Source: Litsea cubeba
Lineage: Eukaryota; Streptophyta; Magnoliopsida; Laurales; Lauraceae
DNA: 64,000 nt
Assembly (NCBI GenBank): GCA_012931725.1
Contig: CM022950.1
Location: 56,582,663 to 56,646,662 of the forward strand
Direction of reading: 5' to 3'
Shown here piece by piece: positions 60,055 through 64,000 of the stretch; the stretch's first letter is position 1, and every line of letters starts with the position of its first letter. The position numbers were made by a program, and so were the translations under genes. The notes under the pieces are model-generated. The model was not told where the DNA came from, did no database searches, and was given only the letters and a program-made list of their open reading frames with translations.

Positions 60055-61814
60055 GCATTTGGTTCGCTATAATGAAGGTCGGATGATCATTCCAAATGAA
60101 TGATCATTACAGCATTTGGTTCGCAAAAAAAATGGCGAATGACCATTAGCTCCGAATTTCATTCCCTTATATAGAGGAATGACCGTTCCATTTTGGATGG
60201 GAAGGAATAGCCATTCCATTCATTTCTATTTTTTATTAGACCAAAACACGCTTTTCCGTATTAAGCCTGAAAAGAACCTTCTCTCGAAACGAAAAGCCCT
60301 TCCTCTCGATCTCCATCTTCCTCCTCTCCGTTTTCCGTCCAGCGAAGCAGTCGCCAGTGCCACGCCCAGTCGGAGCCCAGGTCCCAGCCACACCGTCTCT
60401 GGTTGCAGGTACACAGTTTCTTCTTCTTCTTCCATTGTTTTTTCCCCATTTTCTTCTTCTACTTTTTCCATTGTTTGTCCCCATTTTTTTCTGCTCTGCA
60501 ACTGCTCTCTATTGTAGCGCCTAGGCCTGGTTTCATTCTTATTTGTTTTTTATTTGTATGAATGGGTTATTCTTTTATTTGTATGAATGGGTTCTTCCTA
60601 CGACTGTAATCATTTATTATTAACAGGGAAAAAAGGAAAGGGAATGAAGAACTGATGAAGCCACCATCATCGAGGCTCATTGTTGCAAACAACCAAAAAA
60701 AAAAAGAAAGAGAGAGAATCGACCGATGATACATGGGTAGAATGCAAAATAATATAAAAGTAGACACTAGACAGATGATGGAAATGGGCTTGGCATCGTT
60801 TTTAAAAGATGTTTCTTTGTTCCCATCACGGGCCACGGCACAAGGCACGAAATGCGTTTGGACGTTACTGGGTTAGTGGGTTTGCGTATTAGAAAGAAAT
60901 TTTGCGGAAAGTGTTTCCGAATGCGTAGCGTGGTTCATTCAACAGGAACAGACATTTCAAAAGCACATCCCAGTTTCACTCTCTACTTTTTAAGACATTT
61001 GTAATCCACATCCCAACTTCACACCTGACACACAACTTTCTCTTTTGGGTTTTGGTCTAATGGAAATCTTTCTTTTTTGGGTCTTTCTGGTTTTTTCTGG
61101 GTCTTATTAAAAATCTAATCTTTTTTGTATTTTGGGGTTTTTGTTTCTTCTTCCTACTGTTTTTCACTAAACATGTGCCAATAGATTTGAGTACATGCAA
61201 CTCCAAACTATCATATAACTTATTTGAGTACATGCAACTCAAAACTATCATATAACTTATTTGAGTAATGCATCTAAAAGGTCTGGGTTTTATTGACATG
61301 AATCTGAAACAATTGACATGAATTTCATGTTGTTTGTTCTACTTACTTGATGTAACTGTCTGATATAATATGAAGATGAAATAATGTTCATTCAATAGAT
61401 GTGGTTCACATCAATTTTGTGAACCAATTCATGGTCAACCATTCATGCCGAGATATTGACGTGTAAAAATCAGCAATGGGTTGGGTTTTGAATTTGGTTC
61501 ATGATGAATTGAAGTATGGTCTGGGGACCACAGTTAAGACTCTTCACTATGTGGATTACAATTCCAGTGCTGGTGCTAATCAATCCAAAAGCAATGGCTA
61601 ACTTCTCATTGTGTCATCTAACAACGGTATTTTGGTCATACTTAAGTAAAATTTATTCCATTCCGGGTATCATTCCCGCGTACCAAACGCAGGAACATGA
61701 ATCAGTAGGTTGATTCCTCCAGCGTACCAAACACTAGAATGAAAATGACTGTTCCTGCCTCATTCCGGTTTCCATTCCATTCCCGCCTACAACCATTCCA
61801 GCGAACCAAACGCT
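60055..61814. mobile_element. Putative non-autonomous DNA transposon with GC-rich exon-like cargo
   Basis: The left end GCATTTGGTTCGCT (60055) is nearly the inverted repeat of the right end AGCGAACCAAACGC (61800). Related internal copies occur at 60111 (GCATTTGGTTCGC) and at 61683 and 61722 (CGTACCAAAC). Between them lies a block (60285-60410) of C-rich, exon-like sequence ending GGTTGCAG|GTACAC, which looks like an untranslated exon with a splice donor. No transposase is present. A TSD was not established, so the boundaries are approximate. Confidence 0.45.
61170..61266. repeat. Short tandem duplication
   Basis: GAGTACATGCAACTC followed by AAACTATCATATAACTTATTT is present twice in a row (about 38-bp unit), with the start of a third copy. 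Confidence 0.7.
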
Positions 61815-61995
61815 ACCTGATGAGAGCCTAAAATATACATTTTAGGCCCTTCAATGTGGACTTTGTAACACTTTAGAATTAGATTATTTAGCTTAATTAT
61901 GTTATTTCTATGTTTTCAGGAGTTTTAAGAGAATAACCAGAAGATGGAGCTAAAGACGAAGAACAATGGCAAACATCAAAGATCACCCAGGCTTA

Positions 61996-62112
61996 CTGCC
62001 TGCTGGCGTCCAGACGCCAGTCACCGGGCGTCTGGACGCCCGACCACAGAATGCAACCCAACCACTGCCTGCTGGCGTCCAGACGCCAGCCATGGGGCGT
62101 CTGGACGCCCGG
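61996..62112. repeat. Paired GGCGTC..GACGCC palindromes in the Athila-like LTR
   Basis: Two units each contain CTGGCGTCCAGACGCCAG followed 5 bp later by GGGCGTCTGGACGCCC. The two arms are inverted copies of each other and each is itself a near-perfect palindrome. The cluster lies about 55 bp upstream of the TATA box. Confidence 0.9.
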
Positions 62113-62166
62113 GCCGGGTAAAGTCCGCCTTGGCGCGTTTTGAGAAAGATTTTTAGGACTCTAACT

Positions 62167-62175
62167 CTATAAATA
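62167..62175 (+). promoter_or_regulatory. TATA box of the Athila-like LTR
   Basis: CTATAAATA lies about 350 bp from the LTR start, in a typical U3 position. Confidence 0.6.
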
Positions 62176-62968
62176 TGTTTCCAACTTTGATAAGAAGGAC
62201 GAAAATCTTTGGGGAAAAGCTCTGGAGCATAGTTTGGGAGAATTGGAAGAAAGCCAATGGTGATTCTGTCAGGGATTCGTCATCAACCTCTCGCCATGTG
62301 TAACTAAACTTCTATCTTAGGGTTCCGATGAAGCCCTAACTTCGTATTATTGGTGATGTATAGGTTTTAGGGTTTTACTTTCAATGCTTTTGGTTATATG
62401 ACAAGATGTTAATCCATTGTTTGGATTTTATTAATGCAATATCCCTTTCTTCTGGTATTTTGATCTTGTAGGTTTGAATACTAAGTTATATAACGGTGCT
62501 TTCATGAATGTGTTTGTTAGATCTAGGATAATCTATGCCATAAGAGATAGGTTATGCCCTGATTTACATCCATATATCGTTATTTGTCGACTTGGTGAAG
62601 GTTTGTAACCAGAACAAGTCTGTTTAGCGTTGATTGTGCAACCCTAGGTCTATACTTGCCATTGTGCGAGGTTAGAGTGGATTCATACCCTGAGATCTTT
62701 TCTCTAATTGATTTAAACCCTTTCTTTTAATTTGTCAATTTAGGAATTACAACCAATCAAACCAGCAATTCGTTTTCTATTAGGATTAGTTTAATAATCA
62801 ACACTTTCTGTTCTCTTTTAGAATTAGTTTAGGAGTTAAGGAACCAACACAACTTAGCCTTTTTGTCCCAGTGGATACGATACTCGGTTAGCATCTTTGC
62901 TTTCATAAGTAGAGATATTAGCGGGAGATAATTTATATTTGCAACCCTATTTTAGGACGAACAAATTT

Positions 62969-62985
62969 TGGCGCCGTTGCCGGGG
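62969..62985 (+). promoter_or_regulatory. Primer binding site, tRNA-Asp
   Basis: TGGCGCCGTTGCCGGGG is the complement of the plant tRNA-Asp 3' end and is typical of Athila-type elements. Confidence 0.92.
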
Positions 62986-63254
62986 ACAATTAGCACGGTT
63001 GTTTGTTTCTTTTAATTAGGATATTAGTTTAGTTTCGTTTATCAGTTTTTATTCTTTTCCATCTTTTCTCACATCTTTGTTTTCTTACTGCAGGTTATTG
63101 ATGTTAACACAAGAATCTTACAGTTTGTACAGGATTTAAGAGAACTCTTCAAGAAGTTGAGGTTCTCCTCAATTAGAAGCTCTCCTTTACCTAAAGGACG
63201 GTAAGCCTAAACGTTGTGATTCTTCTCATATAACTGCAGTGAGTGTGTGTGTGC

Positions 63255-64000
63255 ATGCTTGGTCGTCGCTCTTGTCATCCAGATTTGATATCTCTAGACC
63301 AAGACTTAGAGCGAGTCCTTAGAAAAATAAGATCATCTAAACACTCTTCTGATTATTCACACACAATTTCAACCATGGCTGAGGAAAGAAAGGAAGATGA
63401 GGCTCTTCCTCTTCGGCCCTTGAAGGAGCACTATACTCCTTCGGAATACGCATCACCATCGTGTATTCAGCTGCCAGCAGTTCCGGCAGCTCAATATGAA
63501 ATCAAACCAAGTACCATCAATCTTATTCCCTCTTTTTATGGTTTGAACAATGAAGACCCATATAATCACATTGATGACTTTTTGGTTATTTGCTCCACTG
63601 TGAGAATAAACAACTTCAGTAGTGAGGCCCTCAAAATGTTTCTTTTTCCGTTTTCGCTAAAGGACAAAGCCAAGTATTGGCTAGGTACTTTACCGGCGAA
63701 TTCTATCACCACTTGGGCCCAACTGCAACAAAAGTTTTTGGATAAATATTTCTCAGTGGGCAAAACTAATCAGTACAGGAGATCCATTACATCTTTCGCC
63801 CAAACTGATAGTGAACAATTTCATGAGGCGTGGGACAGGTTCAAGGATCTTCTTCGGAAGTGTCCCCATCACCAAATCGCCAAGTGGCAATTGGTTCAAT
63901 TCTTCTATGATGGCTTGTCTCCTGAATGGAGAAACATGGTAGTCACTGCCAGTGGGGGATCGATCATGTTGAAAAATGAGGATGAGGCATGGGATCTCTT
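63255..64000 (+). CDS. Athila-like gag, N-terminal part (runs off the window)
   Basis: The ATG at 63255 (MLGRRSCHPDLISLDQDLER) opens a frame with no stop to the window edge, 248 codons. A second in-frame ATG lies at 63375 (MAEERKEDEALPLRPLKEHY); the first is preferred because the frame is open from it and the upstream peptide is basic, as in related gags. The Retrotrans_gag core is clear: INLIPSFYGLNNEDPYNHID, FPFSLKDKAKYWLGTLPANS, FLDKYFSVGKTNQYR and FHEAWDRFKDLLRKCPHH. The product would form the virus-like particle. It is the only clearly undamaged retroelement ORF start in the window. Confidence 0.88.
   Translation, partial: MLGRRSCHPDLISLDQDLERVLRKIRSSKHSSDYSHTISTMAEERKEDEALPLRPLKEHYTPSEYASPSCIQLPAVPAAQYEIKPSTINLIPSFYGLNNEDPYNHIDDFLVICSTVRINNFSSEALKMFLFPFSLKDKAKYWLGTLPANSITTWAQLQQKFLDKYFSVGKTNQYRRSITSFAQTDSEQFHEAWDRFKDLLRKCPHHQIAKWQLVQFFYDGLSPEWRNMVVTASGGSIMLKNEDEAWDL

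Larger units (their letters stand above)
61818..62963 (+). repeat. 5' LTR of an Athila-like Ty3/gypsy element
   Basis: 1,146 bp, TGATGAGAGCC to GGACGAACA, followed after AATTT by a tRNA-Asp PBS. A TATA box CTATAAATA lies at 62167-62175. The 3' part has CCCAGTGGATACGATACTCGG, the usual Athila/Tat LTR pattern. A palindrome cluster lies just upstream of the TATA box. Confidence 0.85.

Noticed and set aside
60226..60517. Overlapping ORFs on both strands in the C-rich block
   Set aside because: Low-complexity Ser/Lys/Glu-rich translations; the block looks like an untranslated exon rather than coding sequence.

Overview
This window is flowering-plant nuclear DNA made almost entirely of transposable elements. 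The evidence is Ty3/gypsy, Ty1/copia, L1-type LINE and Helitron families of plant type, tRNA-iMet and tRNA-Asp primer binding sites, AT-rich spacers and no compact gene organisation. The species cannot be named from the sequence. No complete cellular gene was found. The only host-gene candidate is a pair of possible minus-strand exons near 58.7-60.0 kb that recall the C-terminus of TGA-type bZIP factors.

Layout. 1-1755 is the 3' end (3' UTR, PPT and 3' LTR) of an Athila/Tat-like gypsy element. 2.4-5.67 kb is an old LINE remnant split by a solo LTR (2979-5024). A younger 5'-truncated LINE (5688-32031, with poly(A) and a perfect 17-bp target-site duplication) landed in it. That LINE was then split by a Tekay-like solo LTR (6729-9663) and by a complete chromovirus in minus orientation (10719-31598, TSD tctat). 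The chromovirus was in turn split inside its integrase by a copia element (14783-24424, TSD caaac). The order of insertion can therefore be read directly: old LINE, young LINE, chromovirus, copia.

32675-47023 is a degenerate Helitron with a Pif1-like helicase and a diverged gag-like ORF. It is interrupted by a second copia of the same family (34520-44295), which itself holds an inverted solo LTR of that family (39720-41733). From 47024 to 55444 there is a head-to-tail run of five non-autonomous Helitrons. Their 3' hairpins and CTAG ends abut the next TATATATTAAAGC start. One of them carries a 2.2-kb tandem array with a three-monomer higher-order period.

55.4-60.0 kb is AT-rich, low-information DNA with MITE-like pieces and the possible TGA-like exons. 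60.05-61.81 kb looks like a non-autonomous DNA transposon carrying a GC-rich exon-like block. The window closes with the 5' LTR, tRNA-Asp PBS and intact start of gag of an Athila-like element (61818-64000).

How the parts act together: each retroelement supplies its own gag, protease, integrase, reverse transcriptase and RNase H, but almost every copy here is broken by stops, frameshifts or nested insertions. The most unusual signals are the higher-order repeat inside a Helitron, the Helitron array, palindrome clusters at the same relative position in two Tekay-like LTRs (with another in the Athila-like LTR), a 152-bp helicase duplication flanking a copia, and repeated hairpins in the copia leader.
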